64,000 bases of DNA from Clusia tigrina (taxonomy: Eukaryota; Arthropoda; Insecta; Diptera; Clusiidae). Below, in pieces: positions 13,889-26,428 of this stretch (positions are counted from its first letter, which is position 1; each line of letters starts with the position of its first letter). A program made the translations under genes and the position numbers. Location of the stretch: NCBI GenBank assembly GCA_920105625.2, contig OV050033.1, positions 89,654,280 to 89,718,279 of the forward strand, given 5' to 3'. The notes under the pieces are model-generated. The model was given only the letters and a program-made list of their open reading frames with translations, was not told the DNA's origin and did not search any database.

Positions 13889-16800
13889 TCCTACACCTAT
13901 CAAAGTTTGCAACATACAAATGCTTGTAACATTTTACTGGAGCGTCATAAAACCTTGAAATTTTGTAACAATAAAGTACTCGAGCCTCCTGTCAATTTAA
14001 GCTATCGCTCAAAGCTATGCTACCCTTGAGTCCCTAAACAAACACTAATAAAACTTCAAATGGCCCTAACTTCTATACGGTACGTCCTACACCTATCAAA
14101 GTTTGCAACATACAAATGCTTGTAACTTTTTACTGGAGCGTCGTAAAACCTTGAAATTTTGTAACAATAAAGTACTCGAGCCTCTTGTCAATTTAAGCTA
14201 TCGCTCAAAGCTATGCTACCCTTGAGTCCCAAATCAAACACTGATAAAACTTCAAATGGCCGTAACTTCTATACGGTACGTCCTACACCTATCAAAGTTT
14301 GCAACATACAAATGCTTGTAACTTTTTACTGGAGCGTAATAAAACCTTGAAATTTTGTAACAATAAAGTACTCGAGCACCTTGCCAATTTAAGCTATCGC
14401 TCAAAGCTATGCTACCCTTGAGTCCCAAATGAAACACTGATAAAACTTAAAATGGCCCTAACTTCTATACGGTACGTCCTACACCTATCAAAGTTTGCAA
14501 CATACAAATGCTTGTAACTTTTTACTGGAGCGTCATAAAACCTTGAAATTTTGTAACAATAAAGTACTCGAGCCTCTTGTCAATTTAAGCTATCGCTCAA
14601 AGCTATGCTACCCTTGAGTCCCAAATCAAACACTGATAAAACTTCAAATGGCCCTAACTTCTTTACGGTACGTCCTACACCTATCAAAGTTTGCAACATA
14701 CAAATGCTTGTAACTTTTTACTGTAGCGTCATAAAACCTTGAAATTTTGTAACAATAAAGTACTCGAGCCTCTTGTCAATTTAAGCTATCGCTAAAAGCT
14801 ATGCTACCCTTGAATTCCAAATCAAACACTGATAAAACTTCAAATGGCCATAATTTCTGTACGGTACGTCCTACACCTATCAAAGTTTGCAACATACAAA
14901 TGCTTGTAACATTTTACTGGAGCGTCATAAAACCTTGAAATTTTGTAACAATAAAGTACTCGAGCCTCCTGTCAATTTAAGCTATTGCTCAAAGCTATGC
15001 TACCCTTGAGTCCCAAAACAAACACTAATAAAACTTCAAATGGCCCTAACTTCTATACGGTACGTCCTACACCTATCAAAGTTTGCAACATACAAATGCT
15101 TGTAACTTTTTACTGCAGCGTCATAAAACCTTGAAATTTTGTAACAATAAAGTACTCGAGCCTCTTGTCAATTTAAGCTATCGCTCAAAGCTATGCTACC
15201 CTTGACTCCCAAATCAAACACTGATAAAACTTCAAATGGCCCTAACTTCTTTACTGTACGTCCTACACCTATCAAAGTTTGCAACATACAAATGCTTGTA
15301 ACTTTTTACTGGAGCGTCATAAAACCTTGAAATTTTGTAACAATAAAGTACTCGAGCCTCTTGTAAATTTAAGCTATCGCGCAAAGTTATGCTACCCTAG
15401 AGTTCCAAATCAAACACTGATAAAACTTCAAATGGCCCTAACTTATATACGGTACGTCCTACACCTATCAAAGTTTGCAACATACAAATGCTTGTAACTT
15501 TTTACTGGAGCGTCATAAAACCTTGAAATTTTGTAACAATAAAGTGCTCGAGCCTCTTGTCAATTTAAGCTATCGCTCAAAGCTATGCTACCCTTGACTC
15601 CCAAATCAAACACTGATAAAACTTCAAATGGCCCTAACTTCTTTACGCTACATCCTACACCTATCAAACTTTGCAACATACAAATGCTTGTAACTTTTTA
15701 CTGTAGCGTCATAAAACCTTGAAATTTTGTAACAATAAAGTATTCGAGCCTCTTGTCAATTTAAGCTATCGCTCAAAGCTATGCTACCCTTGAGCCCCAA
15801 GTCAAATACTGATAAAACTTCAAATGGCCGTAACTTCTATACGGTACATCCTACACCTATCAAAGTTTGCAACATGCAAATGCTTGTAACTTTTTACTGG
15901 AGCGTCATAAAACCTTGAAATTTTGTAACAATAAAGTACTCGAGCCTCTTGTCAATTTAAGCTATCGCTAAAAGCTATGCTACACTTGAGTTCCAAATCA
16001 ATCACTGATATAACTTCAAATGGCCCTAACTTCTATACGGTACGTTCTACACCTATCAAAGTTTGCAACATACAAATGCTTGTAACTTTTTACTGGAGCG
16101 TCAAAAAACCTTGAAATTTTGTAACAATAAAGTACTCGAGCCTCTTGTCAATTTAAGCTATCGCTCAAAGCTATGCGACCCTTGAATCCCAAATCAAACA
16201 CTGATAAAACTTCAAATGGCCATAACTTCTATACGGTACGTCATACACCCATCAAAGTTTGCAACATACAAATGCTTGTAACTTTTTACTGGAGCGTCAT
16301 AAAACCTTGAAATTTTGTAACAATAAAGTCCTCGAGGCTCTTGTCAATTTAATCTATCGCTCAAAGCTATGCTACTCTTGCGTTCCAAATCAAAAACTGA
16401 TAAAACTTCAAATGGCCGTAACTTCTATACGGTACGTCCTACACCTATCAAAGTTTGCAACATACAAATGCTTGTAACTTTTTACTGGAGCGTAATAAAA
16501 CCTTGAATTTTGTAACAATAAAGTACTCGAGCCCCTTGTCAATTTAAGCTATCGCTAAAAGTTTTGCTACCCTTTTGTTCCAAATCAACCACTGATAAAA
16601 CTTCAAATGGCTCTAACTTCTGTACGGTACGTCCTACACCAATCAAAGTTTGCAACATACAAATGCTTGTAACTTTTAACTGGAGCGTCATAAAACCTTG
16701 AAATTTTGTAACAATAAAGTACTCGAGCCTCTTGTCAATTTAAGCTATCGCTCAAAGCTATGCTACCCTTGACTCCCAAATCAAACACTGATAAAGCTTC

Positions 16801-17807
16801 AAATGGCCCTAACTTCTTTACGGTACGTCCTACACCTATCAAAGTTTGCAACATACAAATGCTTGTAACTTTTTACTGTAGCGTCATAAAACCTTGAAAT
16901 TTTGTAACAATAAAGTACTCGAGCCTCTTGTCAATTTAAGCTATCGCTCAAAGCTATGCTACCCTTGAGCCCCAAATCAAATACTGATAAAACTTCAAAT
17001 GGCCGTAACTTCTATACGGTACATCCTACACCTATCAAAGTTTGCAACATACAAATGCTTGTAACTTTTTACTGGAGCGTCATAAATCCTTGAAATTTTG
17101 TAACAATAAAGTACTCGAGCCTCTTGTCAATTTAAGCTATCGCTAAAAGCTATGCTACACTTGAGTTCCAAATCAATCACTGATAAAACTTCAAATGGCC
17201 CTAACTTCTATACGGTACGTTCTACACCTATCAAAGTTTGCAACATACAAATGCTTGTAACTTTTTACTGGAGCGTCAAAAAACCTTAAAATTTTGTAAC
17301 AATAAAGTACTCGAGCCTCTTGTCAATTTAAGCTATCGCTCAAAGCTATGCGACCCTTGAGTCCCAAATCAAACACTGATAAAACTTCAAATGGCCATAA
17401 CTTCTATACGGTACGTCCTACACCTATCAAAGTTTGCAACATACAAATGCTTGTAACTTTTTACTGGAGCGTCATAAAACCTTGAAATTTTGTAACAATA
17501 AAGTTCTCGAGCCTCTTGTCAATTTAAGCTATCGCTCAAAGCTATGCTACCCTTGAGTCCCAAATCAAACACTGATAAAACTTCAAATGGGCCTAACTTC
17601 TTTACGGTAGGTCCTACACCTATCAAAGTTTGCAACATACAAATGCTTGTAACTTTTTACTGTAGCGTCATAAAACCTTGAAATTTTGTAACAATAAAGT
17701 ACTCGAGCCTCTTGTCTATTTAAGCTATCGCTCAAAGCTATGCTACCCTTGAGCCCCAAATCAAATACTGATAAAACTTCAAATGGCCCTAACTTCTATA
17801 CGGTACG
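13889..17807. repeat. 20-monomer higher-order repeat, copy 2 (3919 bp)
   Basis: Second copy, with the same monomer order as copy 1 at +3919 bp throughout, including the one-base deletion in monomer 14 (16437-16631). Private differences include CATAAAACC where copies 1 and 3 have CATAAATCC (near 15907) and AACCACTG in place of AAACACTG (near 16590). The copy differs from its neighbours at roughly a dozen sites in 3.9 kb, whereas adjacent monomers inside the unit differ far more. That contrast defines a true higher-order repeat. Confidence 0.93.
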
Positions 17808-20800
17808 TCCTACACCTATCAAAGTTTGCAACATACAAATGCTTGTAACATTTTACTGGAGCGTCATAAAACCTTGAAATTTTGTAACAATAAAGTACTC
17901 GAGCCTCCTGTCAATTTAAGCTATCGCTCAAAGCTATGCTACCCTTGAGTCCCTAAACAAACACTAATAAAACTTCAAATGGCCCTAACTTCTATACGGT
18001 ACGTCCTACACCTATCAAAGTTTGCAACATACAAATGCTTGTAACTTTTTACTGGAGCGTCGTAAAACCTTGAAATTTTGTAACAATAAAGTACTCGAGC
18101 CTCTTGTCAATTTAAGCTATCGCTCAAAGCTATGCTACCCTTGAGTCCCAAATCAAACACTGATAAAACTTCAAATGGCCGTAACTTCTATACGGTACGT
18201 CCTACACCTATCAAAGTTTGCAACATACAAATGCTTGTAACTTTTTACTGGAGCGTAATAAAACCTTGAAATTTTGTAACAATAAAGTACTCGAGCACCT
18301 TGCCAATTTAAGCTATCGCTCAAAGCTATGCTACCCTTGAGTCCCAAATGAAACACTGATAAAACTTAAAATGGCCCTAACTTCTATACGGTACGTCCTA
18401 CACCTATCAAAGTTTGCAACATACAAATGCTTGTAACTTTTTACTGGAGCGTCATAAAACCTTGAAATTTTGTAACAATAAAGTACTCGAGCCTCTTGTC
18501 AATTTAAGCTATCGCTCAAAGCTATGCTACCCTTGAGTCCCAAATCAAACACTGATAAAACTTCAAATGGCCCTAACTTCTTTACGGTACGTCCTACACC
18601 TATCAAAGTTTGCAACATACAAATGCTTGTAACTTTTTACTGTAGCGTCATAAAACCTTGAAATTTTGTAACAATAAAGTACTCGAGCCTCTTGTCAATT
18701 TAAGCTATCGCTAAAAGCTATGCTACCCTTGAATTCCAAATCAAACACTGATAAAACTTCAAATGGCCATAATTTCTGTACGGTACGTCCTACACCTATC
18801 AAAGTTTGCAACATACAAATGCTTGTAACATTTTACTGGAGCGTCATAAAACCTTGAAATTTTGTAACAATAAAGTACTCGAGCCTCCTGTCAATTTAAG
18901 CTATTGCTCAAAGCTATGCTACCCTTGAGTCCCAAAACAAACACTAATAAAACTTCAAATGGCCCTAACTTCTATACGGTACGTCCTACACCTATCAAAG
19001 TTTGCAACATACAAATGCTTGTAACTTTTTACTGCAGCGTCATAAAACCTTGAAATTTTGTAACAATAAAGTACTCGAGCCTCTTGTCAATTTAAGCTAT
19101 CGCTCAAAGCTATGCTACCCTTGACTCCCAAATCAAACACTGATAAAACTTCAAATGGCCCTAACTTCTTTACTGTACGTCCTACACCTATCAAAGTTTG
19201 CAACATACAAATGCTTGTAACTTTTTACTGGAGCGTCATAAAACCTTGAAATTTTGTAACAATAAAGTACTCGAGCCTCTTGTAAATTTAAGCTATCGCG
19301 CAAAGTTATGCTACCCTAGAGTTCCAAATCAAACACTGATAAAACTTCAAATGGCCCTAACTTATATACGGTACGTCCTACACCTATCAAAGTTTGCAAC
19401 ATACAAATGCTTGTAACTTTTTACTGGAGCGTCATAAAACCTTGAAATTTTGTAACAATAAAGTGCTCGAGCCTCTTGTCAATTTAAGCTATCGCTCAAA
19501 GCTATGCTACCCTTGACTCCCAAATCAAACACTGATAAAACTTCAAATGGCCCTAACTTCTTTACGCTACATCCTACACCTATCAAACTTTGCAACATAC
19601 AAATGCTTGTAACTTTTTACTGTAGCGTCATAAAACCTTGAAATTTTGTAACAATAAAGTATTCGAGCCTCTTGTCAATTTAAGCTATCGCTCAAAGCTA
19701 TGCTACCCTTGAGCCCCAAGTCAAATACTGATAAAACTTCAAATGGCCGTAACTTCTATACGGTACATCCTACACCTATCAAAGTTTGCAACATGCAAAT
19801 GCTTGTAACTTTTTACTGGAGCGTCATAAATCCTTGAAATTTTGTAACAATAAAGTACTCGAGCCTCTTGTCAATTTAAGCTATCGCTAAAAGCTATGCT
19901 ACACTTGAGTTCCAAATCAATCACTGATATAACTTCAAATGGCCCTAACTTCTATACGGTACGTTCTACACCTATCAAAGTTTGCAACATACAAATGCTT
20001 GTAACTTTTTACTGGAGCGTCATAAATCCTTGAAATTTTGTAACAATAAAGTACTCGAGCCTCTTGTCAATTTAAGCTATCGCTCAAAGCTATGCGACCC
20101 TTGAATCCCAAATCAAACACTGATAAAACTTCAAATGGCCATAACTTCTATACGGTACGTCATACACCCATCAAAGTTTGCAACATACAAATGCTTGTAA
20201 CTTTTTACTGGAGCGTCATAAAACCTTGAAATTTTGTAACAATAAAGTCCTCGAGGCTCTTGTCAATTTAATCTATCGCTCAAAGCTATGCTACTCTTGC
20301 GTTCCAAATCAAAAACTGATAAAACTTCAAATGGCCGTAACTTCTATACGGTACGTCCTACACCTATCAAAGTTTGCAACATACAAATGCTTGTAACTTT
20401 TTACTGGAGCGTAATAAAACCTTGAATTTTGTAACAATAAAGTACTCGAGCCCCTTGTCAATTTAAGCTATCGCTAAAAGTTTTGCTACCCTTTTGTTCC
20501 AAATCAAACACTGATAAAACTTCAAATGGCCCTAACTTCTGTACGGTACGTCCTACACCAATCAAAGTTTGCAACATACAAATGCTTGTAACTTTTAACT
20601 GGAGCGTCATAAAACCTTGAAATTTTGTAACAATAAAGTACTCGAGCCTCTTGTCAATTTAAGCTATCGCTCAAAGCTATGCTACCCTTGACTCCCAAAT
20701 CAAACACTGATAAAGCTTCAAATGGCCCTAACTTCTTTACGGTACGTCCTACACCTATCAAAGTTTGCAACATACAAATGCTTGTAACTTTTTACTGTAG

Positions 20801-21726
20801 CGTCATAAAACCTTGAAATTTTGTAACAATAAAGTACTCGAGCCTCTTGTCAATTTAAGCTATCGCTCAAAGCTATGCTACCCTTGAGCCCCAAATCAAA
20901 TACTGATAAAACTTCAAATGGCCGTAACTTCTATACGGTACATCCTACACCTATCAAAGTTTGCAACATACAAATGCTTGTAACTTTTTACTGGAGCGTC
21001 ATAAATCCTTGAAATTTTGTAACAATAAAGTACTCGAGCCTCTTGTCAATTTAAGCTATCGCTAAAAGCTATGCTACACTTGAGTTCCAAATCAATCACT
21101 GATAAAACTTCAAATGGCCCTAACTTCTATACGGTACGTTCTACACCTATCAAAGTTTGCAACATACAAATGCTTGTAACTTTTTACTGGAGCGTCAAAA
21201 AACCTTAAAATTTTGTAACAATAAAGTACTCGAGCCTCTTGTCAATTTAAGCTATCGCTCAAAGCTATGCGACCCTTGAGTCCCAAATCAAACACTGATA
21301 AAACTTCAAATGGCCATAACTTCTATACGGTACGTCCTACACCTATCAAAGTTTGCAACATACAAATGCTTGTAACTTTTTACTGGAGCGTCATAAAACC
21401 TTGAAATTTTGTAACAATAAAGTTCTCGAGCCTCTTGTCAATTTAAGCTATCGCTCAAAGCTATGCTACCCTTGAGTCCCAAATCAAACACTGATAAAAC
21501 TTCAAATGGGCCTAACTTCTTTACGGTAGGTCCTACACCTATCAAAGTTTGCAACATACAAATGCTTGTAACTTTTTACTGTAGCGTCATAAAACCTTGA
21601 AATTTTGTAACAATAAAGTACTCGAGCCTCTTGTCTATTTAAGCTATCGCTCAAAGCTATGCTACCCTTGAGCCCCAAATCAAATACTGATAAAACTTCA
21701 AATGGCCCTAACTTCTATACGGTACG
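17808..21726. repeat. 20-monomer higher-order repeat, copy 3 (3919 bp)
   Basis: Third and last copy, again at exactly +3919 bp, with the monomer-14 deletion at 20356-20550. It has CATAAATCC near 20023, where copies 1 and 2 have TCAAAAAACC; this matches the preceding monomer and suggests local conversion. It also has GGCCCTAAC near 20527 where copies 1 and 2 have GGCTCTAAC. Immediately after 21726 the sequence changes to the 11-mer family (AAAGTGTGC, AAATTCTTG), a sharp domain boundary at a monomer edge. Confidence 0.93.
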
Positions 21727-23881
21727 TCCTACACCTATCAAAGTGTGCAACATACAAATTCTTGTAACTTTTTACTGGAGCGTCATAAAACCTTGAAATT
21801 TTGTAACAATAAAGTCCTCGAAACTCTTGTCATTTTAAGCTATCGAGCAAAGCTATGCTACCCTTGAGTCCCAAATCATACACTGATAAAACTTCAAATA
21901 GGCCTAACTTCTATACGGTACATCCTACACCTATCAAAGTGTGCAACTTACAAATGCTTGTAACTTTTTACTGGAGCGTCATAAAACCTTGAAATTTTGT
22001 AACAATAAAGTACTCGAGCCTCTTGTCAATTTAAGCTATCGCTCAAAGCTATGCTACCCTTGAGTCCAAAATCAAACACTGATAAAACTTCAAATGGCCG
22101 TAACTTCTATACGGTACGTCCTACACCTATCAAAGTTTGCAACATACAAATGCTTGTAACTTTTTACTGGAGCGTCATAAAACCTTGAAATTTTGTAACA
22201 ATAAAGTACTCGAGCCTCTTGTCAATTTAAGCTATCGCTCAAAGTTATGCTACCCTTGAGTCCCAAATCAAACACTGATAAAACTTCAAATGGCCCTAAC
22301 TTCTATACGGTACGTCCTACACCTATCAAAGTTTGCAACATACAAATGCTTGTAACTTTTTACTGGAGCGTCATAAAAGCTTGAAATTTTGTAACAATAA
22401 AGTACTCGAGCCTCTTGTCAATTTAAGCTATCGCTCAAAGTTATGCTACCCTTGAGTCCCAAATCAAACACTGATAAAACTTCAAATGGCCCTAACTTCT
22501 ATACGGTACGTCCTACACCTATCAAAGTTTGCAACATACTAATGCTTGTAACTTTTTACTGGAGCGTCATAAAACCTTGAAATTTTGTAACAATAAAGTA
22601 CTCGAGCCTCTTGTCAATTTAAGCTATCGCTAAAAGCTATGCTACACTTGAGTTCCAAATCAATCACTGATAAAACTTCAAATGGCCCTAACTTCTATAC
22701 GGTACGTTCTACACCTATCAAAGTTTGCAACATACAAATGCTAGTAACTTTTTACTGGAGCGTCAAAAAACCTCGAAATTTTGTAACAATAAAGTACTCG
22801 AGCCTCTTGTCAATTTAAGCTATCGCTCAAAGATATGCGACCCTTGAGTCCCAAATCAAACACTGATAAAACTTCAAATGGCCATAACTTCTATACGGAA
22901 CGTCCTACACCTATAAAATTTTGCAACATACAAATGCTTGTAACTTTTTACTGGAGCGTCATAAAACCTTGAAATTTTGTAACAATAAAGTTCTCGAGCC
23001 TCTTGTCAATTTAAGCTATCGCTCAAAGCTATGCTACCCTTGAGTCCCAAATCAAACACTGATAAAACTTCAAATGGCCCTAACTTCTATACGGTACATC
23101 CTACACCTATCAAAGTTTGCAAAATACAAATGCTTGTAACTTTTTACTGGAGCGTCATAAAACCTTGAAATTTTGTAACAATAAAGTCCTCGAGTCTCTT
23201 CTCAATTTAATCTATCGCTCAAAGCTATGCTACCCTTGAGTTCCAAATCAAAAACTGATAAAACTTCAAATGGCCCTAACTTCTATACGGTACGTCCTAC
23301 ACCTATCAAAGTTTGCAACATACAAATGCTTGTAACTTTTTACTGGAGCGTAATAAAACCTTGAATTTTGTAACAATAAAGTACTCGAGCCCCTTGTTAA
23401 TTTAAGCTATCGCTAAAAGCTATGCTACTCTTTTGTTCCAAATCAGACACTGATAAAACTTCAAATGGCCCTAACTTCTGTACGGTACGTCCTACACCTA
23501 TCAAACTTTGCAACATACAAATGCTTGTAACATTTTACTGGAGCGTCATAAAACCTTGAAATTTTGTAACAATAAAGTACTCGAGCCTCTTGTCAATTTA
23601 AGTTTTCACTCAAAGCTATGCTACCCTTGAGTCCCAAATCTAACACTGAGAAAACTTCAAATGGCTCTAACTTCTATACGGTACGACCTACACCTATCGA
23701 AGTTTGCAACATACAAATGCTTGTAACTTTTTACTGGAGCGTCATAAAACCTTGAAATTTTGTAACAATAAAGTACTCGAGCCTATTGTCAATTTAAGCT
23801 ATCGCTCAAAGCTATGCTAACCTTGAGTCCCAAATCAAACACTGATAAAACTTCAAATGGCCCTAACTTCTATACGGTACG
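21727..23881. repeat. 11-monomer higher-order repeat, copy A (2155 bp)
   Basis: This is the archetype of the second HOR family, with monomers a1-a11 starting at 21727, 21923, 22119, 22315, 22511, 22707, 22903, 23099, 23295, 23490 and 23686. Markers: a1 AAATTCTTG and GAAACTCTTG; a2 GTGCAACTTAC; a5 CATACTAATG and TACACTTG; a6 ATGCTAGTAAC and TCAAAAAACC; a8 GCAAAATAC; a9 the one-base deletion and CTCTTTTGTTCC; a10 GTTTTCACTC and ACTGAGAAAAC; a11 CCTATTGTC. Its length is 11 x 196 minus the a9 base. Confidence 0.92.
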
Positions 23882-25840
23882 TCCTACACCTATCAAAGTT
23901 TGCAACATACAAATTCTTGTAACTTTTTACTGGAGCGTCATAAAACCTTGAAATTTTGTAACAATAAAGTCCTCGAAACTCTTGTCATTTTAAGCTATCG
24001 CGCAAAGCTATGCTACCCTTGAGTCCCAAATCATACACTGATAAAACTTCAAATAGGCCTAACTTCTATACGGTACATCCTACACCTATCAAAGTGTGCA
24101 ACTTACAAATGCTTGTAACTTTTTACTGGAGCGTCATAAAACCTTGAAATTTTGTAACAATAAAGTACTCGAGCCTCTTGTCAATTTAAGCTATCGCTCA
24201 AAGCTATGCTACCCTTGAGTCCAAAATCAAACACTGATAAAACTTCAAATGGCCGTAACTTCTATACGGTACGTCCTACACCTATCAAAGTTTGCAACAT
24301 ACAAATGCTTGTAACTTTTTACTGGAGCGTCATAAAACCTTGAAATTTTGTAACAATAAAATACTCGAGCCTCTTGTCAATTTAAGCTATCGCTCAAAGT
24401 TATGCTACCATTGAGTCCCAAATCAAACACTGATAAAACTTCAAATGGCTCTAACTTCTATACGGTACGTCCTACACCTATCAAAGTTTGCAACATACAA
24501 ATGCTTGTAACTTTTTACTGGAGCGTCATAAAACCTTGAAATTTTGTAACAATAAAGTACTCGAGCCTCTTGTCAATTTAAGCTATCGCTCAAAGTTATG
24601 CTACCCTTGAGTTCCAAATCAATCACTGATAAAACTTCAAATGGCCCTAACTTCTATACGGTACGTTCTACACCTATCAAAGTTTGCGACATACAAATGC
24701 TAGTAACTTTTTACTGGAGCGTCAAAAAACCTCGAAATTTTGTAACAATAAAGTACTCGAGCCTCTTGTCAATTTAAGCTATCGCTCAAAGCTATGCGAC
24801 CCTTGAGTCCCAAATCAAACACTGATAAAACTTCAAATGGCCATAACTTCTATACGGAACGTCCTACACCTATCAAATTTTGCAACATACAAATGCTTGT
24901 AACTTTTTACTGGAGCGTCATAAAACCTTGAAATTTTGTAACAATAAAGTTCTCGAGCCTCTTGTCAATTTAAGCTATCGCTCAAAGCTATGCTACCCTT
25001 GAGTCCCAAATCAAACACTGATAAAACTTCAAATGGCCCTAACTTCTATACGGTACATCCTACACCTATCAAAGTTTGCAAAATACAAATGCTTGTAACT
25101 TTTTACTGGAGCGTCATAAAACCTTGAAATTTTGTAACAATAAAGTCCTCGAGTCTCTTGTCAATTTAATCTATCGCTCAAAGCTATGCTACCCTTGAGT
25201 TCCAAATCAAAAACTGATAAAACTTCAAATGGCCCTAACTTCTATACGGTACGTCCTACACCTATCAAAGTTTGCAACATACAAATGCTTGTAACATTTT
25301 ACTGGAGCGTAATAAAACCTTGAATTTTGTAACAATAAAGTACTCGAGCCCCTTGTTAATTTAAGCTATCGCTAAAAGCTATGCTACTCTTTTGTTCCAA
25401 ATCAGACACTGATAAAACTTCAAATGGCCCTAACTTCTGTACGGTACGTCCTACACCTATCAAACTTTGCAACATACAAATGCTTGTAACATTTTACTGG
25501 AGCGTCATAAAACCTTGAAATTTTGTAACAATAAAGTACTCGAGCCTCTTGTCAATTTAAGTTTTCACCCAAAGCTATGCTACCCTTGAGTCCCAAATCT
25601 AACACTGAGAAAACTTCAAATGGCTCTAACTTCTATACGGTACGACCTACACCTATCGAAGTTTGCAACATACAAATGCTTGTAACTTTTTACTGGAGCG
25701 TCATAAAACCTTGAAATTTTGTAACAATAAAGTACTCGAGCCTATTGTCAATTTAAGCTATCGCTCAAAGCTATGCTAACCTTGAGTCCCAAATCAAACA
25801 CTGATAAAACTTCAAATGGCCCTAACTTCTATACGGTACG
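23882..25840. repeat. 11-mer family, copy B (10 monomers, 1959 bp)
   Basis: Same order as copy A but one monomer short. The monomer at 24470-24665 starts like a4 and, after GTTATGCTACCC, continues as a5 (GAGTTCC, AATCAATCAC). It is a hybrid that replaces a4 and a5. The remaining monomers match in order, including the a9 deletion (25254-25448). The length, 10 x 196 minus 1, agrees. Confidence 0.92.
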
Positions 25841-26428
25841 TCCTACACCTATCAAAGTTTGCAACATACAAATTCTTGTAACTTTTTACTGGAGCGTCAT
25901 AAAACCTTGAAATTTTGTAACAATAAAGTCCTCGAAACTCTTGTCATTTTAAGCTATCGCGCAAAGCTATGCTACCCTTGAGTCCCAAATCATACACTGA
26001 TAAAACTTCAAATAGGCCTAACTTCTATACGGTAGATCCTACACCTATCAAAGTTTGCAACATACAAATGCTTGTAACTTTTTACTGGAGCGTCATAAAT
26101 CCTTGAAATTTTGTAACAATAAAGTACTCGAGCCCCTTGTCAATTTAAGCTATCGCTAAAAGCTATGCTACCCTTGAGTTTCAAATCAATCGCTGATAAA
26201 ACTTCATATGGCCCTAACTTCTATACGGTACGTTCAACACCTATCAAAGTTTGCAACATACAAATGCTTGTAACTTTTTACTGGAGCGTCATAAAACCTT
26301 GAAATTTTGTAACAATAAAGTACTCGAGCCTCTTGTCAATTTAACTTATTGCTCAAAGCTATGCTACCCTTGAGTCCCAAATCAAACACTGGTAAAATTT
26401 CAAATGGCCCTAAATTCTATACGGTACG
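25841..26428. repeat. 11-mer family, partial copy C (3 monomers)
   Basis: Starts as a1 (AAATTCTTG, GAAACTCTTG, AAATAGGCC), then passes through GGTAGATCC at 26034 into the g1 and g2 types (GAGTTTCAAATC, CATATGGCC, GTTCAACACC) also found from 32073. Similarity to the 32269 copy breaks off near 26345, where AACTTATTGC begins the divergent island. Confidence 0.85.

Noticed and set aside
13664..13915. Antisense open frames of 61-83 codons (also near 5067, 8961, 10333, 14252, 18171, 34984, 45175) as genes
   Set aside because: They are reverse-strand readings of the monomer, bounded by stops in the same repeat. Their similarity to each other only reflects the satellite.
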